Assembly: GCF_002775205.1 (NCBI RefSeq)
Contig: NC_036460.1
Coordinates: 23,516,751-23,580,750 of the forward strand
Source: Xiphophorus maculatus
Lineage: Eukaryota > Chordata > Actinopteri > Cyprinodontiformes > Poeciliidae
Length of the DNA: 64,000 bases
Direction: 5' to 3'
Shown in pieces: positions 1-14,703 of this stretch. The position numbers were made by a program, and so were the translations under genes. Numbering within the stretch: position 1 is the stretch's first letter; the number at the start of each line of letters is the position of its first letter. Under the pieces are notes generated by a model, which was not told the origin of the DNA, did no database searches, and saw only the letters and a list, made by a program, of their open reading frames with translations.

Positions 1-3000
1 TGTATAGACTAGACAAGCTGTGCACATAACATTTTATCTTCAGTCTAGTTCCAGTTAGTCTATACTTGTATCTAAAATTCTGATCACTATCTGGGGACCT
101 CTGGTCTAATTGATATCACGCCAACAAGACTCCAACCTCTTCTTCATCTCAGTTTTTAATCACCTACTCTGTTCTATCTTGTCTTCTAGACAAACAACTA
201 AATCTTTTTTTACCCCTGTGACAGCAGTGATCTGGGCTTGTCAGAGTGTGTGATATAAATTAGTTTGGATCTTTATTGGATCTTTCAGAGTAATAAGTAC
301 CGACAAAAAGCAGCTTTGGAAAACTCATTTTTCACTGCTTAGAGGTCATAGAGGCAGGCTGACTGTTTCTAATTTATGAGTGCTGTCCAGTTTGTCACTG
401 CCTCCATTCTCTTCCCAGCTCTCTTAATCTCTCTGTCTTCCAGCTCTGAGGTAACTCAGTAGAGGGAGAGCCATCTGCAGCTCTGGCACTCAACATTCTC
501 TCTCTCTGCTCTGCTCTGGCCATCCCTCCAATGGCAAAAATACACGAACAGGGGGAAGGAAAACACCACCCAAACCTCATGCCATCCCACTAGCTAACCC
601 AGCCTCCTGACACCTCCATTCCTTCTCCTCCTGCTGGAGACATCCTCCTACTCCCAGCTGCTCAGACAACCCACATCTCTCCCCATCTTAACCCCTCGAT
701 CTTGCAGTTCTCCTCTTCATCTGCTCCTTCTAAAGTCTCTTTCGGTCTCTAACTTCAGCACTCCACCACATCCCCTGGTGATTGAGTTGGCAGGAGATGA
801 CAAGGAGGCGTTTTCTAGTCTGTCTTTCGTAAGCAGGCGTTGAATATTTCCCTAGCAGCGTGTCAGCGTGGATGGGTAAAAATCTCTCCGTCTCTGGAAT
901 TACACATCACTGAGATTATTCGAAGGCACCCCCCGCGTCCTTCACCGGTCTTTGAGACGGATAAGTTGAACAACCATTATTAGGCTTCTTTCCATGGATC
1001 TTCCTAAGCTGGTTACACAAACTTTGAGATATTCTTTATTAAAAAAATTATTTGCTAATTTGAGCAGCTGTATCTTTCTGGAGCTGTTGTTGTCAGGCAC
1101 ATATGCAGGGTTTGAAAGCTCATTCTACAGACTTTAAAAACAAAATGTCTAACATTTTAGGGCTAATTTCCAAACTAAGGCAAAGCTATAGACCTACGGT
1201 AAGTTTAAGCAATAAGCTTTGCTTGCTGAACTTGATGTCATTTGTTAATGCCATCACCTTTTGATGTAGATATTGGTAAAAAAAAAATCCCCATACACTA
1301 GTTCAGAGTATCATTTAGGTTTTGTACCCTAGAGGTGACACTAGGATACATGCTTGTATGATTCCTTCTTCACATTTTTTGTAATGAAGGAAAGAAATCA
1401 CGTTTTGCTCTGGCTACCAAAAACATGTTCAGTGACTTAAATCTGTGTTATCTTGTCTACATTTATTAATCAACCCACTAGTTTTATCTTAATCTTAGGA
1501 AATTAAATCTGGGCTTGGATTACAACTGCTCACATGTAAAACCAAAATAATATTATTCTGACATTTCTTTTCTTTTTTCAGCTTAACTCATTTAGTTTAT
1601 TTTTGAGCTCCCTCACCTTAACACGCAAGTTTGAAATTGCTGGATCATGATCATAGATAGGGAGCGACGTTGAGCTGCACGACTGGAACAAAAAGGTGGC
1701 TGGTGTGTTATGAAACAAACAGTTTTGCACGTCGCATCCTGCTGAATCTCTCCCAGAGCTTTGACTTATGACTCATGCACAGATTGAGGCAGTCAGGAGG
1801 AACAAAGGCAGAGATCTGTGAGCAGTAGTTAATGAAAAAATCACGATGATCGTTTTTAGAAGGATCACTGTTTCATCCGCTGTATATTTTCTGAGGTACA
1901 TTTGACTCAGTCACAGCTTTTGTAATCTGTAAAACTGTTTGAAGCCAGTTGAAGGATGCATGGATGGTGATCTATTAACAAGTTGCTCTACAGAGTGATA
2001 GATATGTTCAGCAGGCTTTTGTTCCGATACAGTCAGTGAGAATGATTATATAGTGCTGGAGATTGTCATCTTTGGCTGCACATCAACGATGACTGAAAAG
2101 CTCACAAAACGAACGTCAGGTAGGAACGCAGTGCACATACACTCACTTGTAAGGTGAATTTCTGAGTTTGTGAGTTTGTGACTACTTCCAGTAGTCCACA
2201 AAAATGTGGAAAATAGCAAAGTGGCAATGAGGAAAGTCTCTTGCTGGAGGAAAGTGCATAGGTTGTGTAGAGCAAGCAAGTAATACTCATATGGAAAAGT
2301 GACTCTCAAAGTGATCCAGTGGCTCCATAGTGCTGTGAGAGACATTTTGCTGACTTTTCTGGTTTTCTTTTAGGTAAGGGTCACTTTAAGTCAATACAAA
2401 GTTACCCTGACTGATCTATTTGTATTCTTTTATACTGATAACAATAGACTTTCCCATACATGAGAATGCCTCTATCACCTTGTAAGAGAAAATAAACATC
2501 AAGTGTGCACAGAGTTTTGGGTCAACATATTTTGTTGTCCCAAAAAGCTTTTTTATTTTATTTCTTACAATGAACTTTTGTCAAAAACTTTTGGATATGA
2601 CAGTGCAATCATATTTCAATCAGAAATAACTTCCTACATGAATCCTGCATGACTATAACACATGGCATTAAGTCCACCATTAAGACAATAACCAAAAAAA
2701 ATTAAAAAGAAAAACATGATTAAAAATGAATAAACAATGAAACAAAAGGGCAACAACAGTGAACAACAACTATCTTATCAACAACACTGATTAATTGTTG
2801 TTGATAAGAGACAACTGCCAAGTTTGAAAGCATTTATAACTTTTATAACCCATATCATTTGGCAATAATCTGGCACTTTTTATGCCATCTTTGTTTTGAA
2901 ACCTCAGCTCAGATGAAGCCAAACAATGACTGTAGTCAAACATGACTAAGGTACGCACACATTCAAGTACTGCTGCAGGCTTTAAGCAGGGGACTACTGC

Positions 3001-6000
3001 ACCCACAGTAATTTGAAGGGGGAAAAAAGTTATTTCTAAAGCTTAAAAAATACAATAAGTCAAATATGTAAGCACAAAAAAATTATGACTACAGATTATT
3101 ATAGTACTTGCCATTGCTTAGGTAAATTAGTTGCACCATTAGAAATGTAGAAAATTATGAATCAGTATGCATTTATTTCATGCTTAACAAATAAATGATG
3201 CAGATACTGAAACTCTTTGAAATACTAATTAAACTCTTATAGATTTGTCTCCTTTATGAGTGAATATCTAGAGTCTGTATACTTATTTCTATGATCTGAT
3301 GACTGTGCAAAATGAACTAATTCTCACTCTTAGTTGCTTGTATAGTTATTACAACCAGCTAACAAATATGATATAATTGAACAGAAATGAGAACTTTTTT
3401 TACCATAAAGATTAAAACACCATTTCTAATGTCTTTAGGAAATAGGTTGATCCATTTCTCCACTAGAGTTCAGCAAATTTAAAACGTTTAATCCAAGTTT
3501 TCTATGAATATATTTTCCTCTAATTGGCATTCTTTAAAACCGGAAACTCTTTACTGAATTGACGTCAGTAAAATGTCTTTAATGGATAAATGGTCTTCAG
3601 ATGTTTTACTATTGAGGTGAGGCTGACTTTAACTACTTTAAATTAAATCACATTTTTTATTATCCTGAGCATAATATCCAAAGAGAAAACTGAATTTTCC
3701 CTTTAAGGCAACTGAGTCGATACATCTGTTCTCTTCCTTTGAATGGCAGACACACACAGAGGCAACAAGAAGATTATGTCCTCCCCATGGCTACAACAAG
3801 AACAGTGGAAAAACAGGCACAGACATGAACAGATATACAGTGTTTCAACAAATTAGCAGAGTCAGCAATGGGTTTGGTAAGAATGGCAGAACAAACCGTG
3901 CTGGGAGCAACTCTGTTTCCCTCTAACGGTGCACACACACACGATGCATGTTTTCTGCACCCCTGTGCCAGCTGCTGTTTATCCAGCGGCCAGGGAAGGC
4001 AGAGACAAACAAACACAAACATGCTTGCATGAACACAAGTACTTGCACTCACTCACAAATGCTGACATGCATTCTCTCTTGCACGTGTGACTGGTTGTGG
4101 TTTGCTTGCTGGCCTTCTGTCATACGTCAGGGCCAAAGACAGCGAGCCAATCAGTTGGCACCTCCTCCCTCCTGACCACCTAGAGCAGCATCTACCCAGC
4201 AGAACTCTGGGAAACCAGGCACAACCTTGCAACCAAAGCCCAGTGTTTAAATTATAATGTGTGAGAGCCATAACTAGTTTTTAAAAATATCTTAAACATA
4301 AAAATATATATTGTAAAGGTTATTGTTGTTTTCTCTAAAAATCCTTAACAATTTTGTTATTTACTATTAGTGACTCTGTTTATACAACCCACACAATTTT
4401 ATGACAGTTTGTAAAACTTTTAGTTCAATCCATGAAACCAACTCGTTATGTCTTGACCTCTTCTCTAACATCTGTCTTGTTTTATTGTTTTTAAGTTGTG
4501 CATATAAAAGAAAAAAAAATACAGATGCAGTATTTGTTGGAACAGGAGAAACACATTTATTTAATGCATAAAATATTTTTCATTATTCTGTCTTTTGTGA
4601 TAAAGTCATCATAAACCTAACAACTACTTCTGGAGAGAAAGTGCTACAAACCATTTTTAACCTGTATTGGTGTGTATGATTTAAATAAAAGTTATATGAA
4701 AGCTAAATAAAAGTTGCATTTGTTGTTTCATGTTAATCAAACTAAGAGTGCTATTGATGCTGCCAAATATATTTCTTCAGAGTTGTTGAGCTTTCTCACA
4801 TAACAGAAACTACTGAAACACATTATGACGCCTTGCTGACATAGTTGCAACCACCATGCCTGATAGTACACCTTCCTACTCAGGTTAACAATATCCGAGG
4901 GTATTTTCCAACATCCTAAAATAGCTCCAAATAAATGCACTGTTTCCTCCTGAGACCAAAACCGCATTTCTCTGCTGATTTATGGAATTAATTAACCTAT
5001 TTTAAAGGGCACCTGTTTCATTTATTTATAGGTCTTTCCCTTTATTATGAGGCTAAAGTAGCTTTAGAGTATTTAAGAAAATGTTTGTTTTATTATGCAA
5101 CTCTCAAATTCAGCTTTCTCTGAAACAGAAGACATAAGGCCACATTTAGGACTGCCTGAACATTTAATCATTTTAAAGATTGTAGAACACTGTCAAAAAG
5201 CAGCAACTTAGATGTTGTTTCTGTGGCTATACTTCATATTTTATGCACCCTCTAAACTACATACACTTTAAAGCACAAATGCAGCAACTAAAATAGTTTT
5301 ATGCTACCATGTTGCTATATGTAGCGACCTTGTATTGAAAAAGTTGTCTGCATAGTGTCCTCTGTTTTATTCATTAGTCAAGAGCAGAAAACCTCATCTT
5401 ATGGCATGATTTAAAAGAAAGTGGACAAACTATTAGCAAGACACCTGTTGTTGACTGAGTGGGGGTGGGCCTCTACACAAAGTTATGTAGTTTGGGCAAC
5501 GTTGTGTGGGTGATTTGTTGGTGCTTAAGATCTGATACCTCTGCTGTCATTTTATCAACAACATACAATACCTGGTCATGAAGGGAAAAGTACTGGTGTT
5601 AAGTACCTCTGTTATATTCATTGCAGTTGTCCCTGCACATCTTGGCCTGCTTCTCTAGAGATGGATGCAGTTAACTGTTACAATCTCCCGCTGCTGCTAG
5701 CAAACATGTTGAACTCAGCTTCTAGTTGGTTTTGCTTGTGCTAAAAGTGCTGATCTTTCTCCTCTTAACAAGTCTGCATAATTTGCAACCTAGTTGATAA
5801 AGGTTGTTATTGTCAAAAGGTACTTTTAATCTGACAAACATTGGAACCCATATTCTAATTTATTGAATATGCCTGTATAGAGAGAGGTGTTATCTAATGC
5901 AGAGAAGATGTTGCTTTTCTCACACTGATATCAGGTCCTGTAGTATCAGAACACTTATGAATATGATTATGAGTACATACACGTGTTAACAGACAAATAC

Positions 6001-9000
6001 TATCTAGACACTAATATCTGACTGATATTAATGCACCCTCACTGTGAGGGAAAGTTAACTTGTGCAGGGACACAAGAACATAAAAACTACATGCTGGCTA
6101 AAATTTTATTATTTTGATATTATATTATATTATTATTATTATAATAATATTACTCTAGACTTTTTATGTGTTTTTGTCCTTGCTCTATAGTCCTTTTGCA
6201 CTTTATTATGGTAGCATGCCATGCAAGATGCTTATTATCAAACAATCTACAGCAGACAGAGTAAAAAAAATCTAGCAAAGGATTTTTATTTGATCTACAT
6301 TGTGAGTTTTCCAGTTGAATTATCTTTGGAAAATACCTTGTTTTTATGTATATAGAAAACAGCATTTTATTTTATTTACCACTTACTATTATTTATTTAG
6401 GTTATAATTTATCTTTGACACATTTTACTGATCCAGCTAAAGAAATAAGAGTCTAAATATTCAATTTAATTTTTAAATATGTTGTTCACTGAGGTGTTGA
6501 GTTTATAGACACCACACTGCTTTATCCCTTAAGTTTAGGAGCTTTTCATGCTTTAATCATTTAAAGTCAAGTTGCTTAACAAACAAATAAACAAGTAAAA
6601 GTACATTCCACTGAAAACACTTAAATACAAGACAAAGGATGAGTGAAAATGGAGCTAAAGATCATAAGAAACACAAAGAGTAATTTCAAAAGCTTATAAG
6701 ATAGTCTGGCTTCCTGGAATTGAAATGTAAAGTAGTGATGACTCGTGTGTTTTGCACAGTGCCATACAGCTCTGCTCATTTATAGATTCTGCGAGGGCAG
6801 AGAAACGTTCGGCTGATGTTCTTCTTCCATTATTGTCCATTTGCACACCCAGACTTGAGTCAGCAGAGAACAAAAGGCATGAGCAATAACAACCCAATAA
6901 AAAGGGAACAATCATAGTGATGGTTGCCATGGTAAACATGCAGCAGTATAAGGTGCTAGCTGTCCACTCGTTTGCCTCATCACTTCATTTTCCCACTATT
7001 CTCTACTCCTCTTCTCAGCGCATTATTTCCTCCTAGGTCATACTAAATGATGTCAGTTCTTTCAGTCTACAATTTCCCCCCTGCCACTCCTTGGACTTAC
7101 TCTCATATTTTTTTCCCTTGTTCCTCTTTCCCTCCCTCCCCTCTCTTTTTTCCTCTCCAAGCCTTTCACACCACAGCGGCCTCCCTACAGGCACCAGACA
7201 GGCCCTGAATGCAGCATCGGGGAAGCGACCTTCAGTGCATCGTGGGAAACTGACAGGACAGACCCTAGCACAGAAACACCACACAACCTCTCCACTCTCA
7301 GTTTAGCTTATACAGTCCTAAAAACACTGTAAAACATCTGCTGAAATGCACACAACTAAGCACTATTGTCCTCACTTCGTTCTGGACTTGTACATCTAAT
7401 CAGACCTACTGGTCAAGAGGCAGATGGCGCTGCCAAAGCCTGGCAGCAGTTTGGCAACATGTTTACTCAATGCTTCTTCTTTGTGATATTTTTTTATGTT
7501 GCTCAGAAAAACATCACGAAACTCAGAGTATATTGAGGCTAAAATACAATCAATAACATTAGAAGATATAGTTTTTGGATGTCCAGTTTAAACTATACAC
7601 AAATATATGTTTGATTTATGAACGTACCACAAAGAAAAGGTTTGGATAAAATGTAAAACGACAGACAGCAAAAACAAGTGAAATGGCTGACAAAAAAACA
7701 AACAAAAAAAAACTGTCATGTTTTTTGTTTGTTTTTCCCCATTTGTCTTGTATGAATTAATGAAACATTTGTTTAAAAAATGTAAAAGATTCACTTTTGA
7801 AAAAATGAGAAATTTGGATTACAGTATATACTGTATATAGTATATATATATTCATCTGAGTGAAGTATTTTTATTGGATTCTGACAAAGTTTCTGCAGTG
7901 ACATTGCCAGTTCTTTTTATTCATATTTCTATTATTTTTGCAATTAACATTCAACACTACTTGTTTTATGGTTAACTGTTAAGCCAAAAATAAATTCAAC
8001 TTGCTGTGTAACATCATATTTTATGCTAAAGTACTTTACATTATTTACTACACGAGGAGCATTTGGGGATAACATCTGCAATTTAAACATTTTTATGTAA
8101 TATATTTCAATGTTTAAAAGAATAAAAACAAAAGAAATATCAGACAATATCATTTCCTTCTGTTTGCAATGCTTCATTTCAAGATTTTAAAGTTAGTGAA
8201 CAAAACCCCTTCCAAAATTACACACATAAAGGAGCGAAAAAACAACAAACAAAAAAGGAGAAGCAGTAAGACAATACTTGGCACTGATGACTGTACATCT
8301 ATAAATTTTGAATAATATTTTATGTAGAGTTCAATAAAGGCTTTGGTATAATAGTATCCACAAGGGTCAGGTATGGTTGCGCAAATTTGAACAACAATGT
8401 TATAGCTGTTTCTGAGAGTCTTGGTGACCTTACAAGTGGGAGAAAACTACTCATGGAGATCCATTTAAAAATCAGGAAGTTGGACTTCCACGTAATGGCT
8501 GTATATTTAGCGCACAGTAAATAGTGAATTCAAGCTAAAATAGAGTCTATGAATACATCTTAGTAGTTGTTTACAAAGTTATAAGTGGTTTGTCCTCCTA
8601 ACCTACAGCTAACTTTGGATAAAGAAGCACAAAGGAATAACATTGATTGTTTTTTCAACGTATTTCCAAAATGTTTAGGCATTTCAGCAACAACTTATTC
8701 AATTAAAGCTTAGCCTTATATTATGACTCTGTCAACATAACTTCCAAACTTTAGGTATTTGCACCAATATGTGTGTAGTTAGTTAGTTAGTGTGTTGTAC
8801 ACTCGGGTTCAAGGTCTCTTGGGGCTGCAAGGCAAGAAGGTGGCAAATGTTGTTTATTATTCAGACAATAGTTAATGGTTACCTATTATGACAAATATTA
8901 TCAAAAAAGCAGACTGTTATGTAATTAAGGCAACAAATATTTATACTTTAATGTACAGTTCAGACTAGATATTTACACACATTGTACAACAAAACATATA

Positions 9001-9652
9001 ACCTTTTTCTTACTGACATTAAATCATACTAACTTTTTCTTATTTGAGGTCACTTAGGATTAGTATAATTACTTCCTTTTGTTAAATAATCACAGATTTC
9101 TTTGTTTCTTTTGTATAAATTCAGAGGTATACATTCAGTAAATATACCACTTTAGAAAACCCCTGTTGATAATATCATGGCTGGTAAGGTTCTGACTGTG
9201 TTTATTTGAGACAATTAAGTTTAGGGCAAACCTGTGGTTGTTTTTGAAGCACACCTCACACATTCATCTTCTTCTCGTGAATAATTTGTCTAAAGGTGCC
9301 ACGTTCATCTATTTACCTTCCTGCTTATACAACTGTGCACAACTAGACTGCACAGAAATCTCTAGCCATCATAATGTTAAGAAAGGAGACGAGTTCTGTG
9401 TTGTAGAAATTTTGCTGCAGGATGTGTGTTTAAGCCCCAAAACAAAAAAGAAAAAAATTCTGTGAAAATGTTTGTTAAAAGTGGTTAGAACGTGTCAGTG
9501 TAGGCTGAGAGAAGGAAGCCATTACTCTGAAAACTACACAAAAAGCAAAATTGCAGTTTGTAAACACTCAGGGACAAAAATGTACATTGTAGAGACATAA
9601 CCTGTGGTCTAATTAGACTGAAAATTAGAGGGACGTTTGCATTTGCAAAATT
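1..9652. other. Non-coding, AT-rich; presumed ttc9b intron 1
   Basis: No exon, RNA gene or transposon recognised. Open frames are under 100 codons and unlike any protein I know. Contains short AT microsatellites (about 6,115-6,150 and 7,825-7,852) and the hairpin at 2,774. A CCAAT/CRE-like patch at about 4,130-4,160 may be chance. Confidence 0.5.
2774..2808. repeat. Perfect 12-bp inverted repeat
   Basis: Arms CTTATCAACAAC / GTTGTTGATAAG around an 11-nt AT-rich loop, in the presumed ttc9b intron. Confidence 0.85.
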
Positions 9653-10007
9653 CAGCTCTGGAAAACCACTGCACTGAATGCCATTGAAAACCTCATGGTT
9701 ATTCCACCAAATATTGATATCTAAAGTCTTCCTGAGTTAAAACATTGGTATTATTGTTTATAAATGAATATGAACTTGTTTTCTTTGCATTATTTGAGGT
9801 CTGAAAGCACTGCATCTTTTTTATTATTTTGATCCTTTCTCATTTTCTACTAATAAATACTAAAGTTTTGCTTGGAATTTCAGACATGTTATCAGTAGTT
9901 CATAAAATAAAAGAACAACGTTAATTTTACTCAAACGTATACCTATCAAGAGTAAAATCAGAGAAACTGATCATTTTGCAGCAGCCTCTTTATTTTTTCC
10001 AGAGCTG
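9653..10007. mobile_element. Non-autonomous Tc1/mariner-like element (CAGCTCTGGAAAA ends)
   Basis: Left end CAGCTCTGGAAAACCACT; right end is the inverted CCAGAGCTG followed by TA. The interior (ATTCCACCAAATATTGAT, TTTGAGGTCTGAAAGCA) matches the common teleost Tc1-type family with the transposase deleted. It lies in the presumed first intron of ttc9b. Confidence 0.75.
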
Positions 10008-10987
10008 TATATAGTTTCATAAGGGAACAACATTACATGGAAATACTGAAACAGCATTTCAAGCATATTATTAAGCACTTTAAGCATATCACTGAATTAT
10101 CTAAAAGTAATATAAGGGTAACGTTTATTCAATTTTTGAGTCACAAGGCCCATGATCTCCATTCAAAATGGGATGACAGAAATGAAAAGGCGTGTGAGAG
10201 TGAGGCAGCCTAAAAATTTTACTTATTTACACTATTTCTGTCAGGAGGAATGGGCCAGAATTACCAGAAAATAATTGTGCACAAAGCATTTGACCCAAGC
10301 CTTAAAGTTTAAAAGGCAATTCTACCAAATGCTGAAAACATCTAGGGAACTTTTGATTTTCAGAAAAGTTCTTTTTCGCATTATTTTGTTATTTAGCTTA
10401 GCAAATTTTTTCCCTTTAGTTGTCCTAACCAAAAAAAACAGGGAAAGTTTGACTTGATTCAGTACCAGGCAGTAAGGAAAAAAAGTTTACACAATGTATA
10501 TAAATATATGTTTTCAACTGTACAACAAGAAAAAGCCACATATATTTTCTAACCCTGCATGGTTTTCCTTTAACCTACAGAACTGTGTGTTACAGGACAG
10601 TAAGCCCTGAAGTTGTATCAACTTGTTGCTTTGAAAACCACTGATTATCCATTACAACAAAAATGAGCTCTAAGCAAATGATAAACTGTACATGTGGTAA
10701 ACAATTATATTATTCGTTGGCACGTAAACCGAATTTATTCTGATAATTATTGGATGAAAATTGATTTGATTGGAAAATCGTTGCGCTGGTTGGTAAGTCT
10801 GATATCTTATGTTAAATCAGTACACTTTGTTCGCTCCTGGATACAACAGGCTATCATCCACCTCTGCGCTCACACTGTTATTGCACAAGAGAAAGAAAGT
10901 CTGTAAAAATAACTCAGCCTACTATGATGAACCCAGTGAACCGGAGCGAACAACCGTGCCAGCAGTTCCGGGCCGACCATCGCTCAC

Positions 10988-11423
10988 CTGTCAGGCTGTC
11001 GTAGCACTCGATCTCGGTGCTCTCCACGGCTCTCCGCTGCTCCTCGGTCAGCTTGGCCGCGGCTTGGCTCAGCAGGTTGACCTCGGAGCCCGTCGTCCCG
11101 TCCACAACATGAACCCCTTTCAGCTGGAGCAGCGCACGGTGGTACTTGCCTATCGCCTCCCGGAATTTCTTCTCCTTGTAGCAGCGGTGGCCCTCCGCTT
11201 TGAAGTCGATGGCTTTCTGAATCTTCAGCTCCATCTCCATTTCGGCCGAGCCGGCTCGATACCCGCCGTCTCCTCCTCCTCCTCCACCACCGCCACCACC
11301 ACCTCCACTACCACTACCACCACCACCGCCGCCTCCTCCTCCTCCGGCGGCCGCTGCCAGGCTACGACCGCCAGTCTCCGGGTAGCTCTTCAGGCTTTTT
11401 ATCTGGTGTTGTTTGGCTTCCAT
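10988..11423 (-). CDS. ttc9b: Tetratricopeptide repeat protein 9 family (ttc9b-like), exon 1 only
   Basis: Exon 1 encodes about 145 residues. After a short N-terminus comes a long, almost pure glycine tract (about residues 20-55). The conserved block then follows: FKAEGHRCYKEKKFREAIGK, the first TPR helix pair, then LTEEQRRAVESTEIECYDSL. This wording is closest to mammalian TTC9B (LSEEQRR, ECYDSLTACLLQ) and less like TTC9A or TTC9C. The exon ends after ...YDSLT at a GTGAGCG donor, so the remaining TPRs (usually on later exons) must lie left of position 1; I saw no matching exon in 1-10,900. I chose the ATG at 11,423 because it has G at -3 and +4. An in-frame ATG at 11,504 has a weak context. 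Neighbourhood supports ttc9b: in human 19q13.2 TTC9B lies close to C19orf47. Family proteins are small TPR adaptors with no known enzymatic activity. The family call is firm; the choice of paralogue is less so. Confidence 0.8.
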
Positions 11424-13334
11424 GTCTCTCAGTGAACGCAGCTGGAGCGGGCCATTGTGCTCGGTGTGTTTCGTCGGGGAGTACTGGAGCAGCGTGCTGT
11501 GCATAAAGGATGCGGTACCGGCGGGGCAGGCAGGCAGGCAGGCGGCACCGAACTGACTGGAAGCGTCGATAAAATACGAAAGAAACGAAAGAAAAAGAGG
11601 CTAAAGGCGCCTCTGAAGACCGTCACTTGCGCTTCAAATAGCAAGGGCGAAAAAGAGCAAAAAGAAGCAGGAGGAAGCGTCCCGAAATTAGCAACCGTTC
11701 CAACCGTCGAAAACAGAATTCCCCTTTCCGGTCTCGCGGAAGGAAGGATGCTCTTGTGGATGGCACGCGCAGCTTCAGCACCACAGACAGCGCGCACACG
11801 AAAACCCCTCACACCGCACAGGATGATGGGAGAGAAAAAGAAGTCGTGAGGCGTTGCTGCGGTAGAGATTTTACGTAAAATGGAAAGAAAAGAAGAAGCT
11901 ACGCAAACATTTATTATCAGTAACTATTTTTTTTTTATTAATAAAATTAATATAATTAAATGATCCGGATTTTACTTTTATACATATAGTCAACGAGAAG
12001 CGCCTGATGGCTTCAGCTGATAAGGTTTTCAGAGATGGAGAAGCAGCAGGAGGGCGCAGGCGAAGGAAAGAAGAGAAAGACAGCGACCTCAACTGGACAT
12101 AGAGTAAAATACACATATTTATGGGTTGTCGTATATTACTGGTTATTGAGAGACTCAATAATCAGTAATATCTCCATATTTAAAATGGTGTTAGATTTAA
12201 AGTGATGACGTCTAAATCGTATAAGCTTATATATGGCGATACTTAAATTGATTGGCTCCTTTCTAAAACCTGTCTACTGTTTTATAGTCATAACAGACAA
12301 CAAAAAAGGAAAACACTATTTACATACAGAAGGCATTTGTTGAATCAATCTGTGTGCCTTTTCAACACAATACTGTGACATTCTGGTCTTCAGGCATTTT
12401 AGATTTCTCCAACCATGTTTACTTACCAATATATTTTCTATGGATGTTTACAGTATTTGTTTCTTTTATGTCCCATTTGCTTGTTTTTCATCAATGGTGG
12501 TATTTAAAAACATGAGCAAAACAAAATTTATCAATTTGTCAAATGCAAAATATTTTGGAAAATTAGTTAGTAAATAAAACTCAACTGCAGATATTGTACA
12601 AGCTTATATTTATCCTTATGATGCAGCTTTTATTGGTGTCTATCACTATTAGTCGTAAATTACTTGTAAATAAATACATTACTATCTGCTTGAACTCATG
12701 TTCTGCACCTTAAGATTCCTTTAAATCAGCTTTCCACTTACCAAATACTGTTGCCATGACTGCAATAATCTCTTACAGTACTGGGGTAAGAGTCAGAGTT
12801 ATATTGTAATATAAACAAACAATTAATTTCTGCCCTACACTATGCACAGGGAGACTGCAAAGGAAGTCCAGATTTTCCACAACCATTGAGGTTAAAGTGA
12901 ATCCCACAAATTATGTCACAAACCAACAGAATCGCCTGCTCTAGAGGAGATAACTACTAAAGATAATCAATTATTCAAGTGTGCTTAATTAGCTGGCTGA
13001 TACCTTCTCTTAAATGCTGTAGAAGAAGCAACAGTGCACTTAAGTCTGTCCACTGAACAGAAGCAGAGGCTGTTTTATCTTTTAGCAAAGATTTAAATTG
13101 ATAGTTACAATTTGGAGTCAAGACCGGTCTTGATCTTCAGGAATTCTCTGTTTAAACATCCACAGATGTTTTTATCTTCTACGTTTAAAGTGAGATGATT
13201 TCGGAGTATTTTAGAGTGACAAGCAACAGGAGGCAGCAATTTTAAATGCTTTTTTCCCCCATGGAGATGAACTGTCTCAACTTACATTGATGTCTCTGTT
13301 AAAAACATAAAAATCAGACCGGAGGTTGAAAAGG
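11424..13334. other. ttc9b 5' flank (CpG-rich to about 11,850) and intergenic spacer
   Basis: The CpG-rich block begins within exon 1 and ends near 11,850, as for a housekeeping- or brain-type promoter; no TATA box stands out. From 11,870 to 13,330 the sequence is AT-rich with nothing recognised. Confidence 0.45.
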
Positions 13335-13340
13335 TTTATT
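13335..13340 (-). terminator. Candidate polyadenylation signal of the C19orf47 homologue
   Basis: AATAAA on the minus strand about 1.36 kb after the stop at 14,704, followed by a T-rich stretch on the same strand. It would give a 1.4-kb 3' UTR. Inference only. Confidence 0.35.
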
Positions 13341-14176
13341 GATAAATGAGGTGCTCAAGTGTTTTCATAGGAAACGGGTGTTCACTTTGCCCTTTACAGG
13401 CTAATGCAGACATTGAGTATAACATTTCTATTCTTTTTCAAGCACAATTTGTTCAAAACCAGAACATTTCTTCCCCCTCAATATCTTAAAAAAAACAACA
13501 AAAAAAAACAAAATCATCAATGCTGATGTTTTTTGCTCTACTTTGTTTTTCCTTTAAACCATAAAAACATTTTTAAAATATTTACAGTGCAACCAACTGC
13601 AGCTTCGAACGATCTCTAAGAGGACTGAGTTGAAGTATCTACAGTGAACTGATGACTGAGGTTCTACACCAGAGCGTCCAGGTGGAAATACAAAAATCAG
13701 ACCAGGTTTTCTACTCACACGGGTTCAAGTAGGCTGTAGAAAACGCTCTGCCTGTGGTCAAAAGGATAAAAGGTGCTACGACCACTCCAACAAAGCGCTG
13801 AAGCAGAGGCATGTTGCTCTTCTAGTCTTAAGGGTTCAATGAGGATTTATCAGCATGATCATTTTTTCTTACCTTTTTTATATCTGCTAAAAAAGCTCAG
13901 AAGCCTTTGATGATGATAATGGTGCAGGAGGTATTTTCAGGTCCGGAGAACACATTTAAATTCCTTAATCATCTCGGGATGTGTACTGTGTCGAACTGCT
14001 GAGAGCTAATCTAAATGTATCCAGCTAACTAATACATTATTTTTAGGACATTTTCAACAATTACGCATAGTCTGAGGATTGTTCAATGGAGAGTGTAGGC
14101 AGCAGTCTTTACACAGGTGCATTTAAAAGAGCAAGAATATCACTGAAAAGCAGATTTCATGAATTCAATTCAAAAA

Positions 14177-14218
14177 GTGAAACTTTTCTATATTCTGGTG
14201 AAACTTTTCTATATTCTG
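14177..14218. repeat. Perfect tandem duplication of 21 bp
   Basis: GTGAAACTTTTCTATATTCTG plus its exact head-to-tail copy, in the presumed 3' UTR of the C19orf47 homologue. Only two units. Confidence 0.9.
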
Positions 14219-14703
14219 TATTAAATATATTTTTTAAATGTTTTGGTGTCTGAGTACACTAAATTCTAGGTTTAGGACTAAAGTGAACAGAAATAAAAGA
14301 GTAAAGTATATTACTGTGGGTGGAATGAATATATATTTGAGCTTATCTTTTTGAACTGAATAATTAAAATAAACGACTTTTGATGACATTCCAACTCGTT
14401 TTGATGCACCTGTATGTTGAGTAAACCGGGAAAATTAGAACAGCATTTCAGCTCATGCTCATAATTTATCAAATAAAATACAGAAAAGGCTGATATGACA
14501 CAATGAAAAAAGCAACATGAAAATACGGCATTACTAAAGTTTTTAAATAAAAGTCCCAAGACCAAATAAAAGTGACTTATCAATGGCAGCAGGAGAAAAA
14601 AAACAAACATTAAATAATAATAATAATAATACCAACTTGCCTTCCTGTACGAAGGAAAAGGAGGATGGCTGCAAACTCTATAGTAAGAGTCTGAATCACG
14701 ACG

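Noticed and set aside
1..10900. Later exons of ttc9b
   Set aside because: I looked for the LVNYERVREYCLKVL and FYHLGDY segments on the minus strand and found none; they probably lie left of the window.
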